Source: Lactifluus volemus
Lineage: Eukaryota; Basidiomycota; Agaricomycetes; Russulales; Russulaceae
DNA: 64,000 nucleotides
Direction: 5' to 3'
Assembly (NCBI GenBank): GCA_022376515.1
Contig: WTXI01000024.1
Span: 186,001 to 250,000 of the forward strand
Shown: positions 22,650 to 34,963 of the stretch, piece after piece
Layout: each line of letters begins with the position of its first letter
Numbering within the stretch: the stretch's first letter is position 1
Position numbers and translations under genes: made by a program
Notes under the pieces: generated by a model
What the model saw: the letters and a program-made list of their open reading frames with translations, nothing else
What the model was told of the DNA's origin: nothing
Database searches by the model: none

Positions 22650-23437
22650 TCAGAGACGATATACAAATGACTGAGTGAGCGCAGCTCGGGACCGCGCCGC
22701 CGTAGATACAAGCGTGAATAAAGGTTCGCGTGCAAGAACCGCGAGGTCCGTCAAAATCGGTATCACGGCAGCACACGCGAGTGCCCGCCTCGCTCTGCGC
22801 CCGGGTGTTTCCAAATTTGGTATCCATGTGGACCAAATGATTCCGAAGCCGTCAGCGGCATGCAAGGCGACACCGACAACGAGCGCAGCGTAAAGCACCT
22901 TGCTCCGGACTGGCCAACCTCTGAGCGCGGCCTTGACATACTCGTAGTCGAGCTCGGACGGACTGAGAGATGCAATGGGGGGCGCAAGGTCCGCAGGCGC
23001 GAGACGGTGCGTTAATATGTGGATGGGAAGAAAGATAAACGCGGTGGCATATCCGGTCACGGAGAGCGCGCTGGAGAGAGGACGTGGAGGATGGGGGGGA
23101 GAAAAGGCGTTTGAGAATGGCACTTGTGGAGTGGATGAGTAGTGGCGCGAACACGAGGTAACGCTCTCCAAATACAGTCTGATAGTATTCGCGTCCAACC
23201 AGCTAAGAGAAAAAAAGAGCCACGCAAGTCAGGAGCACAAATGTATGGAGAGGATTGACAGACCATGAATTAGGTTGAGAGCGCAGAACCACCGAGGTTG
23301 GCCGCGGCTGGCGCAGAAAGGTGAACAAGGAGGAAAGTTGTAATGAAGGGCACGGATCCATGGGCGAGAGTGGTCAACACGGACGATGTGCGTGTGCGCC
23401 AGTGAGGAGCGGGCTTGTCAGCAGGATCAGCTGCCAT
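22650..23437 (-). pseudogene. Mcp1-like (DUF1691) mitochondrial membrane protein gene, probably broken
   Basis: The joined reading gives MAADPADKPAPHWRTRTSSV, a first helix HGSVPFITTFLLVHLSAP, an intron, LVGREYYQTVFGERYLVFAP, HILTHRLAPADLAPP, a long loop ending ELDYEYVKAALRGWP, then ALHAADGFGIIWSTW and a last helix before QSFVYRL, stop at 22650. The histidines in helices match the Mcp1/DUF1691 family, outer-mitochondrial-membrane proteins linked to lipid balance in yeast. Two faults: an in-frame TAA at codon 57 (about 23267-23269) where the family pattern suggests CAA, and a one-base frame slip at the C7 run near 23094-23100. A SINE-like insertion ends 22 bp upstream of the ATG. Either it is a dying gene or the consensus is wrong at the homopolymer; the stop is harder to explain as an error. 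Confidence 0.7.
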
Positions 23438-23459
23438 AGCAAGACGGTGGTGTGCAGCC

Positions 23460-23623
23460 TTTTTTTTTTATTTTAAATCAGCATTTATATCCCGCAACAT
23501 GTGACTATGACAAAGACGCGGTCCCTATGGGTACAGGAATGGATCAGGCGGCGGGGGGAATGTGGGTGAGGTATAACGTTGGGCTGGACGGAAGGATGGC
23601 TGTTTTGGGGGCGGGGAAGGGAG
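23460..23623 (-). mobile_element. SINE-like insertion flanked by 14-bp target duplication
   Basis: A 164-bp segment between perfect 14-bp direct repeats (ggtggtgtgcagcc at 23446-23459 and 23624-23637). It starts with a T-rich run, the reverse complement of a poly(A) tail, followed by the shared 3'-end block (core catttatatcccgcaacatgtga) and gacaaagacgcggtcc, as in the copy at 1180-1454. No coding capacity. It is inserted in the 5' leader or promoter of the Mcp1-like gene. Confidence 0.75.
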
Positions 23624-23864
23624 GGTGGTGTGCAGCCGTCGCCAACCCGACCGACTTGTTCAAAGTGGCGGTGGACCGAACGGGCCGCTTTCTGGCGCCG
23701 CCACAGCATACCGCGGCGGTATCGAGACCATCCATTCTATTTTAGACATGGATCCACAAAAAAATGCAAGTATCCATCTATTAGATTAAACTAACATTAT
23801 CTATCACCATATAAGCTGCTCAGAGTCAGTGCTTTCAAAGTTATCGTCGGGTCAAATCCAAGCT

Positions 23865-25360
23865 TGAATAATGTCGCAAGGCGCACGAATGTTTGTTGTG
23901 TCAACAGAAGGCATTGTCAGGTGGAAACGTCTCCGGATCTGTGTTCCAAGAAATCCTGACAGGACATCCCGCGTGTTGTCGTGCAGCAACGAATGGACCG
24001 AAGATGGACAGAACCTCCTCCCATGCGTTGTTGCATGCACGATCCAGAAGGACGCAGCTCTATTTCTATTTCTTCCAGTGAGGGTAGAATATGAAAGGGC
24101 GACTCGGACTCTCCACCTTTCTGCACGAAAACCTGCGCAACATCGTGTAAAAAATCTGAATGCATCTTGAGTATCTTCGCACTCTGCAATTGTTGAAAGG
24201 ATCCAAGCCAGGGGGAGGTAGCATCTGCAGAGGGCCTTGATTTGAGGTTTGAATGAAGTTGTGGATAAACGTGTTGAAATAATACTTGCTCAGTTTCGCG
24301 CAGAGCAGAGCGGGATCATCCTGTACTGTCCGATCATCCTTAACAAGTATTTTGCGAATCATGTGATCAGGGGAGTGGGAATCTTCGCATATAATCCAAG
24401 GATTACCTGTCGTCGGGATCAGCACATGAACGGAGAGAAACGATCCTTCTATATTGCTGATGAACCTGGATAGGTGAGGAACAGGCTCCGAGGAGTAGGA
24501 ATTGCGAAGGTCGATTCGGAAATACTGCAGGGATGGGGCGGCCAAACCGGCCACAAGGGCCTCAAGATATTGTTTGTGACCATCATATGAAAGATACGTC
24601 AACCTCGAGAGGTAAAAATGTCTGCAGGCATCGTGGGCAGGAGGAATGGGCAAAATGATGAAGACATCTCAAGGTGACGCAGGCAAGGCATGCCTTGCAG
24701 AAGGGTGAGAAGCGACGCCGCCTGCAATTGACAGTAGTTCAATCTGAGGTAAATGAGACCTGGTGTGGACGGTAATTGGAATAGGGAGTCCGCGCGGGAA
24801 ACGTGTCTCAAGCCAAGATGTCGCAGACTCGGGACGGATCCCCCAAATAACTTGAGTGTGGTAGGAATGTTGAATTCCCGACTAGAGGAGTCGGACAGTT
24901 CTACTAGACTCTCTAGTGCAGGAAACGGGTCACTCATTGCCCTGCGGACATTGTCCAACATTAAATCTGAGCTGTCTAACACGATCTTGCACACACGATC
25001 GGAATATTGGAGTGTGGCAACCGCGCGTTTCCGTTTCTTCGGCTCCTCGCGCTGCCAGTGGAGCAGCATGGGAGAGTAGATAACAATCGGCAAGGGTGGA
25101 AGACGGGTCAAGATGGATACATTTCTGTTCGAGTCACGGTCCCAGCACATAGAGAGGACAAGCTTCGCTTGTAAACGGAAGGACGATGAGAGGACGATGC
25201 ATCATGCATCGCCATTTTCGACACACATGGGCGAGTTTTAACCACCCGTGTTTGCCATTCCAAGTCAGCTCCGAGTCATAGTAAAAGTAGCGTTGCTCAA
25301 GGCCTTGTCGATACGAATCAAATACTTCCAATAGGAGGCCTTTGGGGAGTATATCTATTG
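23865..25360 (-). CDS. F-box / leucine-rich-repeat-like protein, frame disturbed
   Basis: The N-terminal exon has an F-box pattern: TIDILPKGLLLEVFDSYRQ, then HGWLKLAHVCRKWR. F-box proteins tether substrates to SCF ubiquitin ligases. Downstream exons are leucine-rich: FPALESLVELSDSSSREFN, LFGGSVPSLRHLGLRHVSRA, PSTPGLIYLRLNYCQLQAAS and a final FHILPSLEEIEI, the layout of the large F-box/LRR families of Agaricomycetes. The likely C-terminus is AWEEVLSIFGPFVAARQ...PPDNAFC. The frame changes after WRCMMH (about 25195) and again near 24035 without an obvious intron. It may be a decaying member of its family or may contain sequence errors. Ends are approximate. Confidence 0.6.
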
Positions 25361-25439
25361 TTGTGCTAGGCGAACGATCGTTTCCCGGAAAGAGTCTGAA
25401 TCGCCTTTGCAGTGAAAAAAGAAATTAGTTTAGAAAGTA

Positions 25440-26011
25440 GAGAATGATATTACCAGTACACATACCATTGGCCGAGGAGAACAACCCGGAGGAGGGCACT
25501 GATTGTAGCACGGATGAGCTTCACGATCATGGAATTCACATTACTCTTGGGCCTCTCAAAGAGCTGGCAATGTCCTCTATTGCGACGCAACTCATTGCGT
25601 CACGGAGACGTACTTCTCGTTGTTGAACATTTCATTCAAATGAGCCCTCACTGTCACTCATTTCGTAATCACCATACTCCTTTACTCCACCTTGTGAAAC
25701 CAAGGCCCATAAGACCACGGATAGCAAGCAACACAGGACCAATTGGCCCACTAATTTCACCAATCTCCTGGCTGCAGATGTCATTGAACCTCTCAAGCAT
25801 GCTGTGGTTCCCTGAGCCAGACACCGGCCCGCTATGGCTGGTGCCTATTAATGCAAGGGCTACAATTTGGAATCGGTAGATAATGCGACTATGTATGCAA
25901 AGACAAGATCAAAAATGACAAAGTATCGATTATGGGACTGCACAAGATGAAAGGATAGGTTTAGTGGTGATTGAGGGTTTCATAGAACAACGTAACCGCA
26001 GATTGGAACTG
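25440..26011. other. Intergenic, possible small unknown coding segment
   Basis: The minus strand around 25870-25690 has an open stretch reading ALIGTSHSGPVSGSGNHSML and GPIGPVLLAIRGLMGLGF. It is protein-like, but no start, stop or family could be assigned. The rest shows nothing. Confidence 0.25.
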
Positions 26012-28378
26012 TCAGAGGAAGGCGTCTCGTCCGAGTGTTCCCTGACACGAACTGGATTAGGTACACCGACGAGGAAGGAACATCAATGTCCACAAGCGTA
26101 CCTTGACCTGCTCAAAATTTGCGACAGCTCGATCGACGTCCCATCCATTATTCTGGAGACAATCCACGGCAAATGGGACATTGAGGCGTGTAAGCGTACA
26201 TATTCGAGTTACAAGTGATCTTTGTGGTTCGGGCTATCACAATTTCGTCAATTAGTCTTAATTACAGAGCATAGGGAACAAAAAGGAGAACGTACAATGG
26301 TCCCGAGTTCTTGCTCAATAGATGCTGGCAGAGGCGCTAGCTGGCTGCCGGATGAGGTGGCTTGGAGGAGAAGCGGGCCGAGGTTCCATGCCTCGTGGCT
26401 AGAATAGGCGCGGATCACAAGCTGGTCAGAAAGTACTTCTACATCCCACCCGTTCGCTTTCGCTCTAGGCACGTATTGCGGTGATTGGCATGTTTTAGTT
26501 TTTGATAAACAGTCAAACGTACCTCGACCCCTCAGGCGCGGGTACCAAAACGAACGACCGATCAAATGATCGAACTCCTCCAATTGGTTCTGTAGACCAT
26601 TCACGATAAGCATCTAGGATGTAAACTTGTGTGGGTGCGACCGACCTTCTACAAGCTGTCCGTGGATGGACAAGAACAAAGTAGTCCGACCCTCATGAGT
26701 CACCGGCCACGCATCGATACAAAACTTCTCCGCGGCGCCAACGATGTCATGCTTCGTCTGAGGAAGAGATGCCATGGCATTGACAACGTCTTCTCGCCCC
26801 ACATGAATGCTCTTCAACATCTTGTCCACCGCCCCTGCCACCCGACTGAGGTTTCTAGATCCCGCACCCAGCCATGGCGACCATTCTAAATTCCGTTGAT
26901 TCGGCATTTCTTTGGAATACTGGAATCCTTGGATTTTGGCGCGCGCAGGGATCGATGTATTTGCCTGGAACGAGAACGTGGAGAATTCATTGTACACGTT
27001 TGACAGCGCGGCTCTTTGTGTATCAAAGAGCGGGAAGAAGCTGGGGAACATTAGGAAAGGCTTATCGGAAATAAGGCTAGGGGGAGACATGCCGGGCAAA
27101 AAACGATGTGATAATGCCACCATCCACTCCGGCAATTAGTGGGGGCCGCATTAGTGCGGGGAATACTTTGGAGGCTGGATGAGGACCAGAGGGTCCAGCA
27201 GGATGAGGTGCCTGCGGGGCGTCAAAGGATATCTTTGTGACGGGCTCCTTATCCAATATTTCGAGTGTTGGAAACCGTCGCATGATATTGCTGAATCTGT
27301 AAGTACCCCTGACGATCGGACGTGAAGATACTCACTTTCTGTAGGAGTCCACACGATTATTCTGATACTCTAGCTCTCGTATAGGGTTCCCATGAGAATC
27401 AGCTCGCGCAATTTCAATAACTTGTCCTTCTTGTCTGACAACTGAGATATTGAATCAATGTCTCTCAATACGCGCAGATTATTGTTCTCGAGGGAAAGAT
27501 TGGCGATATTGGGTAGGTAGTGGGCGATTGCCGAGATGACATGGGTGCTTTGAAGGCCGTTGTTGGCGAGAGAAATTGTGCGGACCTAAACGGATGAGAA
27601 AAAGACATAAGAAGGGAGGGACAGGAGCTCACGGGTGGTTTGAGTTGTGATGCGAGCTTAAATATTACTGCTGCTTCTTTTCCTGTGCTTCCGGGCATAC
27701 CGGGAGGTAGCAGGCCAGCCCTGGAGATCGTTTCATCTTCTGCCATTCGCTGCTCGAGATATGAGTGAACGTGGGTGAGGTGAGAGGATGTTGTACCTAC
27801 TTCCAAGTTGAGAAAGCGTAATTGAGGATCCCAACGGTGTTGCACAAATCGTCTCCATACTTCGAGAGGTTTTCCTATAGCCATTCGTGTCCCTGGTAGC
27901 ACTTTTTCACCGTTCAGCGATATTGCGTTCCGACGCACACGTCCAGCCGCGGCACCACGAATGGTTAGGGGGCCCGAGGAAGGAGGAACGATGCGGGCGG
28001 CAAGCTGATGGAGCACCATAAGGGAACGAGTTGACGGAAGCAAGATGAACAATGTGAGTTTGGAGTTATCATTCAGAGTTAGGTGAGCACAAGACACCGT
28101 TCGTAAGCGTAAGGGGGGAGGATCAAATGGACAAAGAGAGTAGGCAGAGACGGCAAAAGTAACCTGATATTTACCATAGGATTACGAGTGGGACCTGTTT
28201 GACCCTTAATGGTATCGATGAGACGTGGTCGATGGGAACGAGGCTTAGGGAAGCCCTTGCGACCTCCGGGCTTGTCTGAGGGGTCGTGCATGCGTTCATC
28301 GCGATCCATGAGACCTGCGTTTCGCAAAGCGGTAGAAGCCAAAGCACTGGAACGAGAGTTCGAGGGATTGTGAAGCAT
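26012..28378 (-). CDS. MEX67: mRNA export factor Mex67/NXF1 (TAP family)
   Basis: Shuttling receptor that carries mRNPs through nuclear pores with Mtr2/NXT1. The order of domains is complete. First comes an Arg/Pro-rich N-terminus ([20 protein letters not shown]), then a diverged RNA-binding region ([17 protein letters not shown]). LRRs follow: [51 protein letters not shown]. Next an NTF2-like domain ([20 protein letters not shown]..., SYSSHEAWN), and last a C-terminal UBA-like TAP-C domain ([20 protein letters not shown]) ending GTLGRDAFL with TGA at 26012. The intron joining SFFAR to FFPLFD begins GCATGT and ends CCCCAG, so it is GC-AG. ATG at 28378 is used, but an upstream exon ending SIARH joined to [12 protein letters not shown] is also possible. 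Confidence 0.9.
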
Positions 28379-28637
28379 GAAGACGTAGGTGATGATAAAG
28401 AAGAGCAAGAAGAGTGGTCGCTCACTGTCTTGCAATGCTCTCGCTAGGGTGGTAGTAAGTGAAGTGTCACAAACGAGTCACAATAAAAAGGGTCACAGTA
28501 AGCCGTGACATCAAAGGATAATTTTCCCACACTACCGCGCTAGCTGATCCCTTGCGGTCACCTCCATATTCGAGCCACTTCCTCGAAGTAGGGTTATTCC
28601 GAATCATTCTTACTCTGGCTCTTGTCATCCGATAAAA

Positions 28638-30552
28638 ATGGATAACCCGCAGCATTATCAACCCCTTTCACACGCACTGCAACCTCCGGTTTCACAGCCT
28701 TCCCAGTATCCATCATTCCCAACTCCCACTACTGCACAGCCATATTCTGTGACCGATACTCAAAGAGAGGAGGAGGAAGAGGAAGAAGAAGAGGTTGTTG
28801 AGGAGGAACTCGATGACAATGATCGTGGGGACCTGAGTCCGTCAGCGTCTCCTCAAAACAAGCAAATCGTAGGGTGTGTAAATCTTGTCACGCTCTAATA
28901 TTTCAGAATACACTTTTTTGACTCTTTTTTTTTGGCCGGTAGCCCGGCCGCGAGTGGTAACCCTACACCGCAAGAGCGTCCTCCCCAGATTGCCTCGGCT
29001 GGCCAGTCATCTACTCATGGCCCCGACTCACACGAACAGAAGCGCCGTCCTGGCCGACCAAAAGGTTCCCGCAACAGGAAACCCCGTGAGACCGCTGGCT
29101 CTGTTGGCAAGTCTCAGTTCCCGAGTTACCCTATTTCCCAGGGTGGTGCTCCCCCATTACCAGGCGTCACAGCTCAGAATCAGCAGTACTACGAATTTCA
29201 ATGGCGGGTACTCAACCTTTGCTCAGAGTTTTATGGCGCTGCAGAAGAGCTTCTTGTACGTTGGACCCATCAACCAATACGGTAACACCTCTAAATCCTC
29301 CCAGAAAGCAACCCCTTCCCTGGTAATCGCTCAGTCGTACCAGATGGGCCATCTAGCAAAGTAGACCCCCTTAGTATGTTAAACGAGGCAAAGCGAATAT
29401 GTGACAGCTGGTGCGTTTCAACTTGCCTGCCTACCCACCTCTCATATCACGGACATCATCGCCTCAGCTTCAGAATCCCAGCCAGCTCGTGGGTCAACCC
29501 CCACCAACGATCTATCCCTCCGTCACTTATCCACCTGCACCACAACCAGCAGCATCCACTCCAGCAGCGTCGACGTCTCAGCCGTCTGCTGTCATAACGA
29601 ACCCTTCCACCTTTGTCATGCCTCTCGGTATGCCTAATGCTTCACAACCTATTTATCCTACGATGTATGGTACGACTCCGCCACGCTATCCAACTGCCCC
29701 CTATTATCAATATCCCCATGCCCCTGGATACTATCCGACTATTCCCGCCCAGTCAACTCCTGCACCCCCTGCAACACCCTCATCCGCACCTCCTCCCACC
29801 CAATTCGTCTCCTCATCCACAGCAGCCACCTCGACGTTGACGATGACTACCAGTAATCCTACAGGAGCATCGGTGCATGGGCAGATGAGGAAGTTGAACG
29901 TCTAAAACGCCTGGCAGAACAAAGTCGAGCCTCTGGACATCAAACGAGACTGATTGGGACTGGGTGGTTATCCAATGGGGCAACACTCGCACGAGGCTCG
30001 TAGAATTCCCTACTAATTTTCTCTGCCTTGCTGATATCGCACGATAGACATCAAATCCTCCTCAAAGCAACGTCACTTGGTCTCAAAGAAAGCACAACAC
30101 GTGGCGTCAAACGACGGCGAGAAGGCGAGCCTCCAAGTGGTCCCGAATCAGCTCCAGCTCCCCCCATGACACCTCACCAATGCGGCGGTGCCTGTACCCT
30201 CTCCTGCGCAAAGCCAGGCTACCACTTCTACCCCTTCCACTCAGCCGTCGCCAGCAATCCACAACCCAGTCCCCCACCACAGCCTCAATCCAGCACATCA
30301 ACTCCCACACCCACTCCGAGCCGGCCCACGACCGCGGCCCCTCCGCCTAACATGCCTTGGCCAATGCCGACGGTTGCCGCGCATACTTCGCCGGTTATTG
30401 CTGCGGCTGCGACAGCCCCAACACAACCAGACCAACGGAACGCAAATTTCTATCGTCCACCTCGCCCACATCCACAGGCTGCTCCCGTCAAGGCAGTTCC
30501 GTCTACGTCACATCAATACATGTATCAACCAAATGGCAAGTCAAGCAAATAG
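28638..30552 (+). CDS. AT-hook protein, Pro/Ser/Gln-rich, putative chromatin or transcription factor
   Basis: Starts MDNPQHYQPLSHALQ, with a Glu-rich acidic run (residues ~45-60), then the AT-hook core KRRPGRPKGSRNRKP, which binds the minor groove of AT-rich DNA. Next comes YYEFQWRVLNLCSEFYGAA, a helix-rich segment, a long Pro/Thr/Tyr-rich middle part (about 29.43-29.87 kb), a charged helix WADEEVERLKRLAEQSRASG then DWDWVVIQWGNTRTRHQILL, resembling a Myb-like helix set, a basic GVKRRREGE, and a Pro-rich tail to TAG at 30552. The whole is a nuclear, largely disordered protein. Target genes unknown. In the last exon two frames read as plausible Pro-rich protein, so a one-base slip near 30.19-30.25 kb is possible. 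Divergent from Mex67 with a 260-bp shared upstream region. Confidence 0.72.
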
Positions 30553-30793
30553 GGAGACTCGTTGTCCAGTGTATCACGTCGATATCTCGTTCATCATTTT
30601 TTTTCCCGCTGTCGACTGTTTTGCTTAGTTTTTTTTTTTTCGTTATCCGATCTGGCTTTCGAACTCTTGCACTGTTTTGAAAGAAAGCTGTTTTCAGTCA
30701 GGTCGCTGTGTTGTATCCGTAACTAAAGTAATTTTGATCATGTGACTCTGACTGAATGATTCGCTCCGAGTGTCCAACTCAGCCTGCCAGGGT

Positions 30794-33700
30794 ATGCCTC
30801 CTTTCGAGCCACCAGAGAGTCTGTTAACTGGATTCAAAGAGAGAGTTGAGGCTCTCTCTCTACAAGGTATCAAAAGCTGGTCATTGTGTTTTCTCTCCGC
30901 TGACCTGCCTGTGACGTAGGAGGCCGTCTCTATGTCGGAACCGCAAACGGAAACCTGTCTGTGTACAGTGTCATAGAAACTGCAGGTACATATCAGACTC
31001 GGTCTTCAGGACGACGAATCTGATGTCAGGAACAGATGGAAAGTCGTACACCATTACACATCTCGAGACCAAGAAAAGTTTGGCACGAAAAGCCATCGAT
31101 CAGCTTGGGTTTGTGAAGGATACCAACTCGCTCGTCGTGCTCTCGCGTGCGTCGTTTGTTATCTTCTCGTTCATCCTATTTGACAGCCCCCAAAGAGTCA
31201 CAGGTTACGTTGTTCGATCTTCCCGGGCTAACCAAGCCGACGCCACTTCCGAAAGCCAAGTCTGCCTTTTCCTTTGCGGTGCACACATCACTGCAACACT
31301 TGTATCCTGATGGAAAAAAGACGCGTCCACAGGGTGCAGAGTTTAGCTCCCCGATCATCCCCGTCCCCACCGCCATCACATATCTCGTAGTCGGGTGTCA
31401 GCGAAAGCTGGTGGTCTATTCTTGGAAGGATGGAGAGGCGCAAGAGCTCAAGGTTCGTCAGCTAGTATACTTTACTCCTTCTTCGTGACAATACCGCAGG
31501 AAGCGCCTCTTCCACATTCAGCGCGGACCATCGTTTTTTTGAATCCTGACGTTGTTTGTCTGGCGTACGAGGCGGATCACGTCCTGTTTTCTCTGGACAC
31601 CATGTCGACGATTGAGATCACTTCCACTTCCATCGCAAGTAAGCCTGCGACGAGCATCGGTAGCGTGGGTAAGGGTGCCTTTACAGGCTTGGGCGGGTAC
31701 ATGACATTAGGTCTGGGGGCAAAGTTGAGGCCATGTATCACTAACGTTGGCGACGATGAGGCACTTGTTGCAAAGGATAGTACGTGCATTACCACCACAG
31801 CCCGTCCTCGTCTAATCACTCTGCAGACGAGGGCCTCTTCGTTGGTATAGACGGCAAGCCTTCACGTAAAGCGCATATACCCTGGCCTGCTCCTCCAGAG
31901 GATGTTAGTACGTCGTGCGAGTGGACATAGTTGTGCAGGGCTTTTACCCTCTCTGTCAGGCTTTGTCAAACCATACATTTTCAGCGTACTTCCCGCAGGA
32001 AGCGTGCCAATAGCTACCGTAGGTGATACAGGCTCAGCGGCAAGCCAGCTCACTTTTTACTCGGGTCCTGTGCTCCAAATACACTCCTCGATATCTCTCC
32101 GTATATCTCAATCGCTGCCATTCCCATTTCCTAATTCTCCTCAACCTACCTCGCCACCTGCTTACCCCGTCAACCACACCCTGCGCCTCTTGTCGCCATC
32201 ACCCTCTTCCAAATCACCCCTCTTCTTGGTCAGTACCCCTACTGATCGGGCTACAGCAGCTGCAGAGGGCAGCACGATCTGGTGTTTCCGCATGAAACCG
32301 TGGGGTGAGCAAGTGGATGAACTCATCGACGCTGGGGCGTATGCGGAAGCTCTCGCGCTGGTGAACAGCATCGATGCTGCCGTTCTACCGGATAAAGTAC
32401 GTTACACATCAAAACTCCGTGTGGGTCCTTGCTAATGGTTTCCCGATCCTTTGAAGGATAGTCGCACAAGCTTGATCAAAGCACTGGACGCCGTGTCACA
32501 ATTCCGGGCAGGCGAATTTGACCGCGCTCTTGACTTGTTTGTCGAGTTGAATATAAATCCAACTAACGTCATTTCCCTGTATCCCGAGACGATTTCGGGT
32601 CGCCTGTCCGTCCCACGCGAGCAATGGATCCAGATGTTTGGCGGGCCTGAGCCCAAGCCGGCTCAAGAAGCGACGTCGTCATCATCTTCCAGCTCCTCTG
32701 AACATGGCGGGGATATCGAAGAGCCAGGCCTTCGGGACAGGCGCCGGCACCAGCAGGAGGAGGCTTGGTGAGCAAACTAAAAAATCCTCTCGACGCAATT
32801 CGGCCCTCCGGCCCCAAGGATCCAGAAACGGTGTCGATCGGCAGCAAGAAGGACAAGCCACGGATCGGTTCGTATTGTTCTCCCGACATTTTCACACTTA
32901 ATCGAGACAATAATTTTCCGTAGACGATTTTAGTCGTTCGGTTGAAAGTCTCTTGCGATATCTCCCCGATAGGCGCCAGAAGCTCCTCGGCGCACTCGAA
33001 GCTTTCCACATTACGCCCGCGCAGTCACATCGGCATGTTGCCTTATCGGATATGTCAAGCGACTCGCTTCGTGGTATCCCAGATGCGCCGTTTTCGTCAC
33101 TCACACCTGAACAGCTTGTCCAGTGCGCCCAGGTTGTCGATACTGCGCTGTTCAAGTCGTACTTGGTAGTAAGGCCAGGACTTCTCGGTCCACTATGTAG
33201 GCGGGATAATTGGTGCGAAGTGGCTGAGGTAGAGGAGACACTTGCTGCGCGTGAGGTGCGTCCTATTTGCCTCGTTTGTTTGCATCACCTAATCTTTTTG
33301 GCATTCCTGGGTAGAAATTCCCGGAACTCATTGATCTATACAATGTCAGGAAGATGCACTCTAAAGCCCTGGAGCTCCTCCGCAAGTGAGCATATAGGGC
33401 TTTCTACCCCAGATTCGTCTGAAACGTATTGTAGGTTGGGCGAAAAGGAATCGGACGTGAAGGATAGGCTCGGACCATCTATAACATATCTCCAAAGGCT
33501 TAGTCCGGAGTACCTGGATACCGTCTTTCAGTATTCAAGATGGATCTTCGATGAGAATCCCAGGATGGCATTGGAGGTCAGCAGCATCGGAAACATGTTC
33601 TATACGACTTGCTGACACGTCACATAAGATTTTCACTTCAGAGGAAGGGGAGTTGCCTCCTCAACACGTCATCAACTTTCTCGAGAGCCTCAACCCAAGG

Positions 33701-34780
33701 CATTGTGCGCGGTATTTAGAGTTCATTATCAAAGACCGCCATGATGAATCACCTATATATCACGATCGTCTTGCGAAATTATTTCTCAAGATGACACTGG
33801 ATGCCAAGCAAGTGGGGGATGAAGGTATGGATATCCCAAACGCTCTGGATCAAAATGTGCCACTCATTTGCCTTCCACCGTAGATGGCTGCAAATGGGCA
33901 TATGGAAAGTTTCTACTGTTCGTTGAGGACAGCACTCACTATCTCGTCGATCGCTTGCTCGGCATGCTGCCGAGCGACGGTACGCAGTTTTCCGTCTATG
34001 CAGCTCATCTGAGGGCTGATACATGACCCCGTATAGACCTCTTCGAAGCCAGAGCAATACTCCTGGGAAGACTGGGGCGCCACGATAGCGCCTTGGAGTT
34101 GTACGTGTACCGGCTACACGACTATGACAAGGCAGAGCGGTACGCTGTCCGTGAACCGGCTCATGAAGTGACTCTTGACCTCTCAACCCAAATCAGATAT
34201 TGCAAGCAACTATACCAGACCGACACCGAAACACGCAACATATTCTTAATACTCCTCCGGATCTACCTGCGCCCTCTTGTCAAGACAACGGAGGACCTTC
34301 TGCGACCTGCGCTCGATTTGATTGCACGTCATGGACCCCGACTAGATTCTGAAGAGACATTGCAGCTCTTGCCTCCGCTGGTCTCCGCGCATGACGTACG
34401 CATATTCCTCGCCGGCGCGCTGCGCATCCCGCGCTTCGATACCCGCGTTGTGCGCGGAATTGCGGAAGCAAGGGGTGATCAGGTGGCACGTAAACTAATG
34501 TACTTGGAGGCCAATCGAGTCAAGATTACGGACAGCCGCATGTATGCGTTTAGCTGTGCTCACATCCATGACCAATACTTACGTGGTTGCTCCTCTAGCT
34601 GTCCACAGTGTCATAAGAGGATCGGGCCCAGCGCCATCGTCGTACATGCTCCTGGGTAAGACCCTCTGTCTAGCGCTGCTCTATGATCACTGACATATTA
34701 TCTAATACAGTGGCGAAGTCACGCACTATCACTGCCGTGAGGCATTTGGCAAGAAGCTGAAAGATATACGACAGTCATGA
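30794..34780 (+). CDS. VPS39: HOPS complex subunit Vps39/Vam6
   Basis: Vacuolar tethering protein that links Ypt7/Rab7 to HOPS and takes part in vacuole-mitochondrion contacts. N-terminal CNH/beta-propeller region (GGRLYVGTANGNLSVYSVIE ... LVVGCQRKLVVYSWKDGEAQ ... FVGIDGKPSRKAHIPWP). It is followed by the helical solenoid with Vps39-type repeats (LIDAGAYAEALALVNSIDA, RAGEFDRALDLFVELNINP, KFPELIDLYNVRKMHSKALE, YSRWIFDENPRMALE, HDSALELYVYRLHDYDKAE). The C-terminal zinc-binding element is CPQCHKRIGPSAIVVHAPGG...HYHC, ending KKLKDIRQS, TGA at 34778-34780. The start is MPPFEPPESLLTGFKERVEA at 30794. Around a dozen or more short introns. No frame breaks noticed in the parts checked. Confidence 0.9.
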
Positions 34781-34963
34781 TACCGTCCGTGACCGCTTAG
34801 GATATACAGGAACATGTTTTATTAGTACATTAGACTAGTCACTTCACGCAGACTCATCGCCAAATCCCTCAGAATATACCCCCGAAATTGCGCTCTCCTC
34901 GTCATTAAATAAGTCGGGACATTCAAGCTTCTGGGTTGCGCGCTCGAGCACTTGGGGTTTGTT

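Noticed and set aside
30107..30310. Minus-strand ORF opposite the AT-hook gene
   Set aside because: Shadow of the Pro-rich tail of the plus-strand gene; no family or exon joints.
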